NCBI GenBank assembly: GCA_033557465.1
Contig: CM066037.1
Span: forward strand, 204,165,156 to 204,229,155
DNA from: Ichthyophis bannanicus
Taxonomy: Eukaryota > Chordata > Amphibia > Gymnophiona > Ichthyophiidae
Direction of reading: 5' to 3'
Length of the DNA stretch: 64,000 nucleotides
Under the pieces are notes generated by a model, which saw only the letters and a list, made by a program, of their open reading frames with translations, searched no databases and was not told the DNA's origin. Position 1 is the stretch's first letter. The number at the start of each line of letters is the position of its first letter. The translations under genes and the position numbers were made by a program. Positions 41,939 through 51,256 of this stretch are shown in pieces.

Positions 41939-43395
41939 TTAAGGAGGATTGTTATGGTTGTGTGGTGTGTTGGGTGGATAGGATTCATTTAAATTTGTGA
42001 AGTGTTCTTTAAATAGAAATGTCTTCAGTTCTTTCCGAAATGTTTGAAGATCTTTTATTTTGCGGAGTTCTAGCGGGAGTTTATTCCATAGGGTGGGGGC
42101 TGCATAAGAGAAGGCTCTTGAGCTTGTGGTCTTCTTTGTTTTCCGGATGGATTTTTTTATTTCTAGTGAGTAGGTTGCGTTTTGTCTGCGGGTTCTAATT
42201 TCTTTTGGAGCTTGAATCAGAGTGGTTAAATGTGAGGGTGAGATGCCGTTTGTTATTTTAAATGTGGTTAGGAGTATTTTGTATGTTATTCTACTATTTA
42301 TGGGAAGCCAGTGTAGTTCGGCTAATACGGGAGTTATGTGGTCAGCGAGGCGGGCTTGTGCTGTTACTCGAGCACAGATGTTTTGAGCTCTTTGGAGTAG
42401 GTTGGTGCTTGTAAGAGGGAGGCCAATAAGTATGCTATTGCAATAGTCGAAATGAGGAGTGATAAGTGTGCTGATGACAGATCTGAAGTCATGTGTGTCA
42501 AGTAGTGGTCTTAAGTGTTGGGTGATCCTAAGTTTATAGAATATGGTTTTCACTGTTTGTTTTATATGAGGAAGCATACTAAGTGTGTGGTCTATTATAA
42601 TGCCTAGGTATTTTACTTCTTTTTTAACTGGGATTATTGTGTTGTTAATTGTTATAGTTTCAGGGAGATTAGAGTCTGGTTTTCTTGATACTATCGTTGC
42701 TTCAGTTTTTTTAGGTTGATGCTGAGATTATTGTTTTCTAACCAAGTATTTGCTTCACTGATACAGTCTAGTAATTTCTGGTATGTGGGATTATTTGTGT
42801 TTATCGGTAGGGTGAGCATGATATCGTCAGCATATATGTAGTGGTTTACTTTATATTTTTTAAATATATTTGTGATGGGTTGAGGATACAGGTTGAAAAG
42901 AAGGGCAGATAGTGCCGAGCCTTGTGGGATACCTTGTCCTTGTGTGAAGGGCTCTGAGGTGGTTTATCCTAATTTAACGCGTATCGATCTGTTTGTGATA
43001 TATGATATGAACCATTGCAGAATTGTTCCACCTATTCCTAGGTTTAGGAGTCTATTAATGAGTGTGTTGTGGTGTACATTGTCAAAGGCTCCAGTTATAT
43101 CAATGAATATGAGGATGTATCCTTGGTTGTGTGAGTCAGTGCCTTTGATGAGGTCGTTCATAAGTGTTATTAGTAGGGTCTCGACTCCGTGGGATGGTCT
43201 GAAGCCGAATTGGTGTGAGTCAAGTGGAGCATGAGTGTCAATAAAGTCTTGTAGTTGTATCTGTATTATTTTTTCTATTATTTTGGCAATAAATGGTATG
43301 CTGGCTATTGGTCTGTAGGAGTTCGGGTCTTTCGGATTGAGTTTATTATTTTTTACTATTGGGCGTAAGGAGGTAAGTTTTAGTGCTTCAGGCAT
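41939..43395 (-). pseudogene. L2-like reverse transcriptase fragments
   Basis: 42964-43395 holds RT motifs (LRPIVKNNKLNPKDPNSYRP, QFGFRPSHGVETLL, IFIDITGAFDNVHHNTLINR). Near 42815 the minus strand reads YADDI, the palm box, in another frame. 41939-42577 holds the L2-type C-terminus (ITPHFDYCNSILIGLP, LLQRAQNICARV, VLAELHWLPINSRITYKILL). Frameshifts separate the pieces and the endonuclease is missing. Confidence 0.85.
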
Positions 43396-43420
43396 GATAC
43401 CTTATCTCTCATGCAGTTGA

Positions 43421-44107
43421 GACATGTTTCCAGATGTGTGTATGAAGCCTATTTTTATATAACGCAATACATACATACTTGAGTTTGTAAACGGGGATAA
43501 TGACACGCCTGAACGTTGTCGTAGCAGTTACTCCTGGCTTAAATGCCTATGCCCAAGCTCTGCCCCTTTGTACACCAAAGTAAAAGTATGCACGATGGGA
43601 TATACACACATGCTTACAGACTAATAACCGCCTAAAGTGCATGCGTAAGTGCATCTGTCAAAGGCCTCCAGAAATGTTGCTTTAATTTTTTCAGGCAAAG
43701 ATACCACCTATATACAATTTTACAAATAGTCTCCTTAATCAGAGTGCTAATACGCCTTTTCCTGTCTCTTCAAAGGTTCTATTGATTTTCTAACCAATTC
43801 TCCCCTAAATTTCTCCCCCACTCCAGCATAAACTTAAATTTCCTAAACTGGTAGAATTTTGTTATAGCTCTGTTCAACCCTTTCTTTGATGTACATAACC
43901 CTTCCAATCTATTCTCTTCTTCCCTATCTCCTCTCCCACTTCTTCATGTATTGCTGAACTTGCATAACATACAAAAAATCCACTCACCAGGAGCTGAAAT
44001 TTCTCCTGATGTGTAAAGGACACTTCCCCCTCTCATCCATACATTAACAAAATAGAATAAACTCTTTCTCCTCCCAACATTTAAAAACACCTTGCTCCCT
44101 TCCCTTT
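43421..44107. other. Intronic spacer
   Basis: No gene or repeat recognised with confidence. 43540-43670 is moderately GC-balanced and may be an old repeat; the rest is pyrimidine-rich. Confidence 0.5.
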
Positions 44108-44800
44108 GCAAATGGCAGATGAAATTTAATGTGGACAAGTTCAAAGTTATGCACCTAGGGAAGAACAACCCAAACTATGGTTAGATGATGCAAGGTTCCA
44201 CATTAGGAACCACCACCCAGGAAAAAGATTTAGGCGTCATTGTGGATAACATGTTAAAACCCTCGGCCCAGTGTGTAGCGGCGGCCAAGAGAGCAAATAG
44301 AATGCTAGGTATCATAAGGAAAGGAATGGAAAATAAAACAAAGGATATTATAATGCCTCTATATCGTTCCATGGTGAGACCGCACCTTGAATATTGTGGG
44401 CAATTCTGGTCGCTGTATCTTAAAAAGTATCTAGCATTATTAGAAAAGGTTCAGAGAAGAGCCACCAAAATGGTAAAGAGGATGGAAGGATACCCCTATG
44501 AAGAAAGGATAAAAAGGTTAGGGCTCGCTCTTTAACCTGGAAAAGAGACGACTGAGTGGAGATATGATAGAAGTCTATAAATTAATGAACGGAGTGGAAC
44601 GGGTAAACGTAGATCGATTGTTTTTTTTTTTTTTAAATTCTTTATTTTCGTTTTATAACAACAAAGGAAAAGGAAGACATACAGCTAAAAGACAGATACA
44701 TAACGTGTAATACATACACCAAAGTAAACCCCTACCACCCCCCTCCCCCCAGCTTCTTCTCTAGAAAACTAAGCATTCCCGAAGCGGGCGTGTACTTACA

Positions 44801-45633
44801 TTATTGTGTTACAAAACCTAACGGTGATCTAAAACATGATGAGTGCACATTATACAGGCATGTTGGAGCAATGAGCAGATTGTACATAATCATTAAGCAT
44901 CTGCCATTTAGACAAGCGAGAGTGAGTTTGGACATGGGGAATAGCTCTCCGAGGTATCTGCTCATATTACTATATAAGCAGACGAGGTTCCACCATTCAT
45001 TGACAGTAAGTCGAGAGCTATCCTTCCAATTCCTCGTGATTAAGCATATGGCTATACCCAGCATGAAATCAAGGAGAAAGCGACCCTTCTTAGGAAGAGA
45101 GGGGACCTCCGCCACAGAGCGGAGTCCCACGACCTTCCAAGACAGAGGTTCGTGAAAGTGTAAGATAAATTGAATACGACCCCAGACCCGCCCCCAATAG
45201 ACCTGTAGTTGAGGACATTCATAAATAACATGAGCGAAGGTTCCCACAGCAGTATGGCAAGACCAACACAGGTCCCTAGCATTTGGGTGCCATTTGGCTA
45301 TTTTTTCTGGGGTATAACTTCAAGGCTACCTATCTTGAGGTGAACTCTGGACCATCTACCTTCTGTATCTGAGCTAGTCGCAATAATAGTAGCATGCAAA
45401 GATTTCCTAACCAGTATGGCAACCCCACATTTCTTAGAAACGGCAGGGGAATAGGCGGCCACCATGTAAGGTTTAATATTGAGTTTAAGAGTTTCCTTCG
45501 AATTTAAATGCGTTTCTTGGAGAAAAATCAGATCCGCAGCTTCCTGACTTAGGTAGCTTAGGATTTTCTTCCGTTTTATCGGATTATTGATTCCTTTTAC
45601 GTTCAATGAGAAAGTCTTACATGGTGCCATCAA
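44801..45633 (-). pseudogene. L1-2 ORF2 remnant with RT deleted
   Basis: 45298-45633 starts MMAPCKTFSLNVKGINNPIK and holds the endonuclease N-terminus (LIFLQETHLNS, GVAILVRKSL). It breaks at about 45298, and the next readable part (44801-45247) is the ORF2 C-terminus (GTFAHVIYECPQLQVYWGRV). About 3 kb of endonuclease, RT and connecting sequence is missing. Confidence 0.85.
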
Positions 45634-46048
45634 TCGGTAATAGACATTTTAGGTAAGGGCGCTTGATAACATATAACATAAGCAGAATCTGTACAACAAT
45701 GTCATAATCACCGAGTATTCTGGCTAATACACCCCATATTGAAAAGTATGTACCAACGTATCTTAGAGAAGAAGCAAAACCCCCAAAGAATATGGCGACC
45801 ATATGTCTGCGGGAGGAGGCCCTAGAGAGGAAAAGAAAGACATATGAAAAAGAAAAGAAACACCAGAGTCCATAATTAACACTGTCTCTGATACTCATCG
45901 AGGCTACTGTGGGTAGATGGAGTCGGGTCACAGATACCATCAGGAGTAAGGCAACAGACTGCCCACGCCAGACTCTTTGCTAGGCTGCGGCAGATCCAAT
46001 ATGGCAGGTACAGCGGTTATGAGGAGACTTGCAGAAATATTCTGGAAG

Positions 46049-46918
46049 TCAGCGCATCAGGTCGGCTTCTTTGGAATCCAAAAACTCCGCTAGTAGATCA
46101 GGGTCCTCAAATGTTCTTGTCTGATTGTGAAGCGTGACTCGGAGCTTGGCCGGGTACATCAGGCCATAGCGTGCTTGTAGTTGTTGAAGCCTCGGCCGGA
46201 ATTCCAGAAAGCGCTTTCGGCGGTCGACCGTGGGTTTAGCCAAGTCGGGATAGAAGGAGATCTTGTGGCTCTCAAACTCCATATGGCCCTTTGCCCGAGA
46301 GGCACTTAGAATTTGCTCCACGTGTTGATATCTCAAAAGTCGAAAAATGATAGGCCGCGGGGTCTTCCTGTTGAGCGTTATGCTGGTGGGTACACGATGA
46401 GCGCGATCAATCTCCAAATCTTTGGTAAAGGTGATTTGGAGCAGGGAAGGGAGGATTTTACATAAAAACTCTTTCATGTCTCCCGATTCCGCTCCCTCCG
46501 GTATGCCCACGAGTCGTATGTTGTTGCGGCGCGCTCTATTATTGCCATCTTCCACCTCTTTCTGCAAGGCCCGCACCTGGCGTTCAACTTTGTCGAGTTT
46601 GGACAACCGGGCCGCATGGGAGTCCAATATGCTCTCCATTTTGTCCTGACGCGAAGAAAGCCCTTCTAGCTTGCTTTGCAGCACACCAAAATCTTCCCGC
46701 AGCGCTCGGAGTGCTTCACCGTTTGCCTGCACGAGGTTTTTGACCCCTCTAATCTCTACGAGGATTTCCTGCTGCATTTCGGGGCCCTCGCACAAGGCCG
46801 GCCCCTTCTGCGGGGACGGAGGTTCAGTTTTGGAGCGTTTGCCATGAGAAGCCGCTGGAGATCCAAATTCCAGGCGCGTTGGTTTGGTCCCCGCCATCTC
46901 ACCAATGTGCCCCGGCAA
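46049..46918 (-). CDS. L1-2 ORF1 protein
   Basis: An intact 289-codon frame: basic N-terminus (KRSKTEPPSPQKG), coiled coil about residues 48-118 (VKNLVQANGEALRALREDFG through LDKVERQVRALQKEVEDGNN), RRM-like start RARRNNIRLVGIPEG, then RPIIFRLLRYQHVEQIL and PAKLRVTL of the C-terminal domain. Typical L1 ORF1p size. Its complete state contrasts with the deleted ORF2. Confidence 0.87.
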   Translation of the reverse strand: MPGHIGEMAGTKPTRLEFGSPAASHGKRSKTEPPSPQKGPALCEGPEMQQEILVEIRGVKNLVQANGEALRALREDFGVLQSKLEGLSSRQDKMESILDSHAARLSKLDKVERQVRALQKEVEDGNNRARRNNIRLVGIPEGAESGDMKEFLCKILPSLLQITFTKDLEIDRAHRVPTSITLNRKTPRPIIFRLLRYQHVEQILSASRAKGHMEFESHKISFYPDLAKPTVDRRKRFLEFRPRLQQLQARYGLMYPAKLRVTLHNQTRTFEDPDLLAEFLDSKEADLMR

Positions 46919-47128
46919 GATCAGAGTAGAAGTTTCAAGTATGTGAGGTGTTAATTCAGGATTCTGAGTAGGCCTCTCGGGAGCCTCAGCGTTATGCGAC
47001 CATCCCGCTGGACATCAGGCTCCGCCCCCCCGTAGATCGATTGTTTACGTTGTCAGAATATAGAAAGACTAGGGGACATGCAATGAAGCTACAGGGTAAA
47101 CTATTTAAGACTAATAAGAGAAAATATT

Positions 47129-47288
47129 ATCTCCAGGAACAAGCAGGAATAAGTCCTCACTTATGGGTACGTCGGAACTGACGGAGCCTGCGCGGGAAAG
47201 CTCCCCAACTTCCCAGAAAGGAAGCTTTTGGGGCCTCCCACTGCACATGCGCGCTGCCTTCCCGCCTTCCTGACCAGCTCTCCTCAGT
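47129..47288. repeat. DIRS-6 left inverted terminal repeat
   Basis: Reverse complement of 52571-52718 with a few differences. Core cgtcggaactgacgg, against cgtcggttccgacg at the right. 47129-47167 is exactly complementary to the ICR. Confidence 0.93.
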
Positions 47289-47508
47289 TTCTCTTTTTCC
47301 GCGGAGCCAGCAGGTCGTGTTCCTGTCACCGCTGAAGAAATTATTGTTTTAGTTTGTTTCTTTAGACCGCGTACCTGCCTTCCCCATACCGAAACCGGTA
47401 CCGCCGGTCTCTCTTTTCTTTTCTTTCAAAAAAAAAATAAAAAAAAATCTTTATCTTTGCACAACTTGGTGACTTCGGTTAGGCCTCAGGCCTACACAAA
47501 TTATCCTC

Positions 47509-49332
47509 ATGGAGAAACAAACCCCTGGTTTTAAGAAGTGTACCAAGTGTAGTGCTGTTATTTCTGTTACAGACACCCATGAATGGTGTCTTAAATGTTT
47601 GGGACCTGACCACTCCATTCCGGACTGCCCATCCTGCTCCCAGATGTCTAAACGTGGTTTGCAGAACCGGGCCAACAAATTCCATGTGCTGTTTGCTTCA
47701 GATAATCCAGCATCACAGTCATCCAGGTCTTCCTCTCCGGATGGATCTCAGGTAACCAAACCTTCTTCGGGCAGGTCCTCAAAGAGCAAATCTCCTTCAA
47801 AGCATCGAGAGGCTCTCACTTTTGAATCTGAGGATCCTGCCCCAGCCAAACAACCCCGGCGGGAAGCTCTGGCTTCCAAAGCTCCATCTATGGGGTTACA
47901 GGTTGACATTGATGGCACGGCCTCGACCGATCACCTGTTAGACAGCTCTGGGGTACCGGCCCATACCGGTACCGACATCCAGGCAGCAGTGGCGTCTATG
48001 AGCAATACTGTTCAGACCATGCAGCAGGCCATGCTGGCTTTCATTAAAGCTGCGACGCCCTCGGAACCGCATCCGGCGGTTCCGGGTCCGGTTCCGGTAT
48101 CGTTTCCCATATCGGAACCGAGACCATCGTCTTCCAAACGCAGATCGGTTCCGCAAGCCGGATCCGGGTTTTCACCCGATACCGATCCCATACCCGGTAC
48201 ACCCGATGTCGATACCGAACGGTATGCGTATCGTGCGTTGGAAGCAAATAGAGGATACTCTGATTCTTCTGAGGATTTTGACTCCTCTGAGGACTCTGAT
48301 GAGCTGTCTCTAGTTCTTCCTGAAGACCCTTCTTCCCCAAAGAGGAGAATGTCTCTACCAGAGGATTTGTCCTTTCAAGACTTCATTATAGAGCTAGCTA
48401 AAGGACTTTCTATTACCACATCCTCTGAAAAAGAACCTAGATCAAAGAAACTGGATATTTTAGGATACCCTAAGGTTCCTAAAGAGGCAGTCACCCTGCC
48501 TATCCATGAAATCCTTCAAGAACACTTGATGGACTTATGGGAGGCTCCTCTAACGTTGTCTCCTTATTCTCGTAGGTTGGACACCATGTACCGGGTCCCT
48601 CCTTCTCCTGGTTTTCAAAAGACTCAGCTGCCTCACCATTCCATTGTGGTGAAGTCTGCGCTGAAAAAGATTAAGAGTACCAAAAGGCACTCTTCTACCC
48701 CTCCAGGGCGAGAATGTAAGACCCTAGACTCTTTTGGTAGGAAAATCTTCCAGGCTAGTATGCTTATAGCCAGGATTAATTCATACAGTCTGTATATGGG
48801 CATGTTTCTCAGAGAGCTTGCCCTAAAGGTACGGCATTTTGCCCCCTTTATCCCTGAGGATAAAAAGGAGGAGTTCCTTTCTATAGTGAAACAGCTTCTA
48901 GATGTTTCTAAGTTCTCCAACAGAGCAGCCTTTGATTCCTTTGAAGGTGCCGGTAGAGCTTCGGGCATTGCCATTGCAGCCCGACGACTTGCTTGGCTCC
49001 AGGCCTCTGACCTAGAACCCTGGGTCCTGGATGGCTTACGGAATCTGCCCTGTACAGGTGAGAACTTATTTGGTAAAGACTGGCAAATTAAAGCCACTCA
49101 AATGGACGCAGAAAATGCCACCTTAGATAGACTTTCTAAGTCTACCTCTACTCCTGCCAAGAAAAAGTCTTTCAAGAGGCCTTACTACAAGAAGGCCAGA
49201 TTTTCCATAAATATTGGCCAACAATCTTCTCAGCCTCGCTTTGCTGCTAAACGTCAGCAGCCTAAACAGGCAAGGTCAAAGCCTGCAGTGTCTGCCACTC
49301 CTCAGCAGGCTCAACCCCCTCAGGGGTTTTGA
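47509..49332 (+). CDS. DIRS-6 Gag-like protein
   Basis: 607 codons, intact. The N-terminus carries a Cys/His array: C11-x2-C14, H24-x2-C27-x2-C30, H35 and C40-x2-C43, in MEKQTPGFKKCTKC and HEWCLKCLGPDHSIPDCPSC. It is probably two zinc-binding units. Residues about 65-270 are a Ser/Pro/Thr-rich, likely disordered linker whose DNA is full of CGGAACC/GGTTCCG words. The core (about 285-530) includes YRVPPSPGFQKTQLPHHSIV, GRKIFQASMLIARINSYSLY, AIAARRLAWLQASDLEPWVL and CTGENLFGKDW. The tail is Lys/Gln-rich. Presumed structural, RNA-binding protein of the cytoplasmic particle, by analogy with other Gag proteins. It overlaps RT by 119 bases. Confidence 0.88.
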   Translation: MEKQTPGFKKCTKCSAVISVTDTHEWCLKCLGPDHSIPDCPSCSQMSKRGLQNRANKFHVLFASDNPASQSSRSSSPDGSQVTKPSSGRSSKSKSPSKHREALTFESEDPAPAKQPRREALASKAPSMGLQVDIDGTASTDHLLDSSGVPAHTGTDIQAAVASMSNTVQTMQQAMLAFIKAATPSEPHPAVPGPVPVSFPISEPRPSSSKRRSVPQAGSGFSPDTDPIPGTPDVDTERYAYRALEANRGYSDSSEDFDSSEDSDELSLVLPEDPSSPKRRMSLPEDLSFQDFIIELAKGLSITTSSEKEPRSKKLDILGYPKVPKEAVTLPIHEILQEHLMDLWEAPLTLSPYSRRLDTMYRVPPSPGFQKTQLPHHSIVVKSALKKIKSTKRHSSTPPGRECKTLDSFGRKIFQASMLIARINSYSLYMGMFLRELALKVRHFAPFIPEDKKEEFLSIVKQLLDVSKFSNRAAFDSFEGAGRASGIAIAARRLAWLQASDLEPWVLDGLRNLPCTGENLFGKDWQIKATQMDAENATLDRLSKSTSTPAKKKSFKRPYYKKARFSINIGQQSSQPRFAAKRQQPKQARSKPAVSATPQQAQPPQGF

Positions 49333-51256
49333 CTTGCCCCTAGAGAACTTAACCTTTCTGGCTCTAGAACAACCAGAGCCCCTCACCATTCCCGGAAGGT
49401 TAGCTCACTTTGCTCCCAGATGGGAGCAAATTACATCAGAGCAATGGACCCTCTCTATCATCAGAGAGGGCTACAAACTTCATTTTTCCAACCTTCCTCC
49501 ATATACCATGGTGAGGCACTTCAATTCTCCCCCATCTCTCCTGGGCCTGTTGGATCAGGAAGTCTCTTCTCTCCTTGCCCAAGGGGCAATAGAAGAGGTT
49601 CCTCTTCTTCAACAAGGGACAGGATTCTACTCCCCTTATTTTCTCATAACAAAGAAGACAGGGGGATTCAGACCTATCCTAGATCTGAGAGAATTGAACA
49701 AATTTCTGTACAAGGAGAAATTCAAAATGCTTTCTCTAGGCATTCTCCTTCCATACCTTCAGAGTCAGGATTGGCTTTGTTCTCTAGATCTCAAGGATGC
49801 GTACACACATATACTCATCCACCCATCCCACAGAAAATATCTAAGATTTCTGTTTCGGGGAAAACATTTCCAGTACAGAGTACTTCCCTTCGGTCTAGCC
49901 TCTGCTCCAAGAGTGTTCACCAAATGCATGGCAGTTGTTGCTGCATTTCTAAGAGGTCTGGGAATTTTTGTATTCCCATATCTGGACGACTGGCTCATCC
50001 GAGCTCCATCTCAGTCAGAAGCCCAGATTTCCCTGGACCGCACAAGGCACATTCTGCAGTATCTGGGACTGGTGGTAAACCTTCCCAAGTCTCAACTCAT
50101 CCCTACTCAGTCTCTGGAATTCATAGGGGCCCAGTTGGACACCACCACTGCAAGGGCCTACCAACCTCAAGTCCGGGGCGAACGTCTGGTGTGCTTGGCC
50201 TCCCAAGCTCAGTCCAGCAGTCACTTGACAGCCAGAGAAATGCTGCGACATCTGGGCCATATGGCCTCCACGGTACACGTGGTGCCCTACGCTCGTCTTC
50301 ATATGAGAGCAGACCAATGGACCTTGGCCACCCAGTGGACTCAAGCATCAGGAGCGCTCTCCGACCAAATACTCACCTCAAAGCGTCTGTTTTGGTCCCT
50401 CCAATGGTGGATATCCACCAAGAATCTGTTGTTGGGGGCCCCCTTCCAACCTTTGTTGCCCCAAGCAACCCTTACAACGGATGCCTCCCAAACAGGGTGG
50501 GGAGCCCATCTTCAACACCTCTCCACTCAGGGTGCTTGGTCTCCACAAGAGTCCACCCTTCACATCAACCTCCTGGAACTGCGAGCAATCTTCTTTGCCC
50601 TCAAAGTCTTCCATACCCTCCTTGTCAACCTGACCGTCCTAGTCCATACAGACAATCAGGTGGCCATGTTCTACATAAACAAACAAGGAGGGACAGGCTC
50701 TCTGTCGCTTTGCAACGAAGCTCTCAGATTATGGGCCTTCGCCAGAGAGCATCAAATTCATCTTCTGGCAGTGTATCTTCCAGGGGTTCAAAACTCTTGG
50801 GCAGACAGACTCAGTCGAGTTCTGCTTCCACACGAATGGTCCTTGCATATGGACCAGATACACAGAATCTTTCAGGAATGGGGAACCCCGGACATAGACC
50901 TCTTTGCAAGTCCGTGGAATGCCAAACTTCCCCGGTTCTGTTCCAGGACTCCGTGTCAGGGAGCTCAGGCCAACGACGCTTTTCTCCTACATTGGGGTCA
51001 GGAATTTCTATATGCCTTTCCACCCATTCCTTTGATTCCCAAGACTCTGTTCAAACTCCAGAGGGATCACGGATCGATGATCCTCATAGCTCCACGCTGG
51101 CCACGCCAAGTGTGGTTCATTCTACTTCTGCATCTCTCCCAGGGACCCTCCCTGGACCTGGGAGCTGCGCCAGACCTTCTCTCTCAGGAGGAGGGGACTT
51201 TGTGGCACCCAAACCCCAAGTCCCTACACTTCAGAGCTTGGTTACTGAAGGCCTAA
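49214..51256 (+). CDS. DIRS-6 reverse transcriptase-RNase H with methyltransferase-like tail
   Basis: 680 codons, intact, in the +1 frame relative to Gag. The real start lies somewhere in the overlap; conserved sequence begins near LPLENLTFLALEQPEPLTIP. RT: LLQQGTGFYSPYFLITKKTG, FRPILDLRELNKFL, LCSLDLKDAYTHILIHPSHR, LPFGLASAPRVFTK and the palm YLDDWLI. RNase H: LTTDASQTGWGAH, LELRAIFFAL, VHTDNQVAMFY and WADRLSR. The C-terminal segment DIDLFASPWNAKLPRF, AFPPIPLIPKTL, LIAPRWPRQVW matches the DAM-like region of DIRS1-type elements. It ends next to the recombinase start, which is in the -1 frame. Confidence 0.9.
   Translation: MANNLLSLALLLNVSSLNRQGQSLQCLPLLSRLNPLRGFDLPLENLTFLALEQPEPLTIPGRLAHFAPRWEQITSEQWTLSIIREGYKLHFSNLPPYTMVRHFNSPPSLLGLLDQEVSSLLAQGAIEEVPLLQQGTGFYSPYFLITKKTGGFRPILDLRELNKFLYKEKFKMLSLGILLPYLQSQDWLCSLDLKDAYTHILIHPSHRKYLRFLFRGKHFQYRVLPFGLASAPRVFTKCMAVVAAFLRGLGIFVFPYLDDWLIRAPSQSEAQISLDRTRHILQYLGLVVNLPKSQLIPTQSLEFIGAQLDTTTARAYQPQVRGERLVCLASQAQSSSHLTAREMLRHLGHMASTVHVVPYARLHMRADQWTLATQWTQASGALSDQILTSKRLFWSLQWWISTKNLLLGAPFQPLLPQATLTTDASQTGWGAHLQHLSTQGAWSPQESTLHINLLELRAIFFALKVFHTLLVNLTVLVHTDNQVAMFYINKQGGTGSLSLCNEALRLWAFAREHQIHLLAVYLPGVQNSWADRLSRVLLPHEWSLHMDQIHRIFQEWGTPDIDLFASPWNAKLPRFCSRTPCQGAQANDAFLLHWGQEFLYAFPPIPLIPKTLFKLQRDHGSMILIAPRWPRQVWFILLLHLSQGPSLDLGAAPDLLSQEEGTLWHPNPKSLHFRAWLLKA

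Larger units (their letters stand above)
41597..43420 (-). mobile_element. L2-like LINE, 5'-truncated
   Basis: The minus-strand element ends in a (TAAA)n-type tail, seen as the (TTTA)n run at 41597-41645, preceded by the 3' motif cgctttttccaaagatcaaa in plus orientation. Coding fragments cover the RT and C-terminus. The 5' limit is near 43420. Confidence 0.82.
44624..47030 (-). mobile_element. L1-2: internally deleted L1 element
   Basis: 2.4 kb with a T run (3' poly(A)) at 44621-44634 and a perfect 16-base target duplication cgtagatcgattgttt (44608-44623 and 47031-47046). ORF1 is complete. ORF2 retains only the start of the endonuclease and the extreme C-terminus. It belongs to a different L1 subfamily from L1-1. 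Confidence 0.9.
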
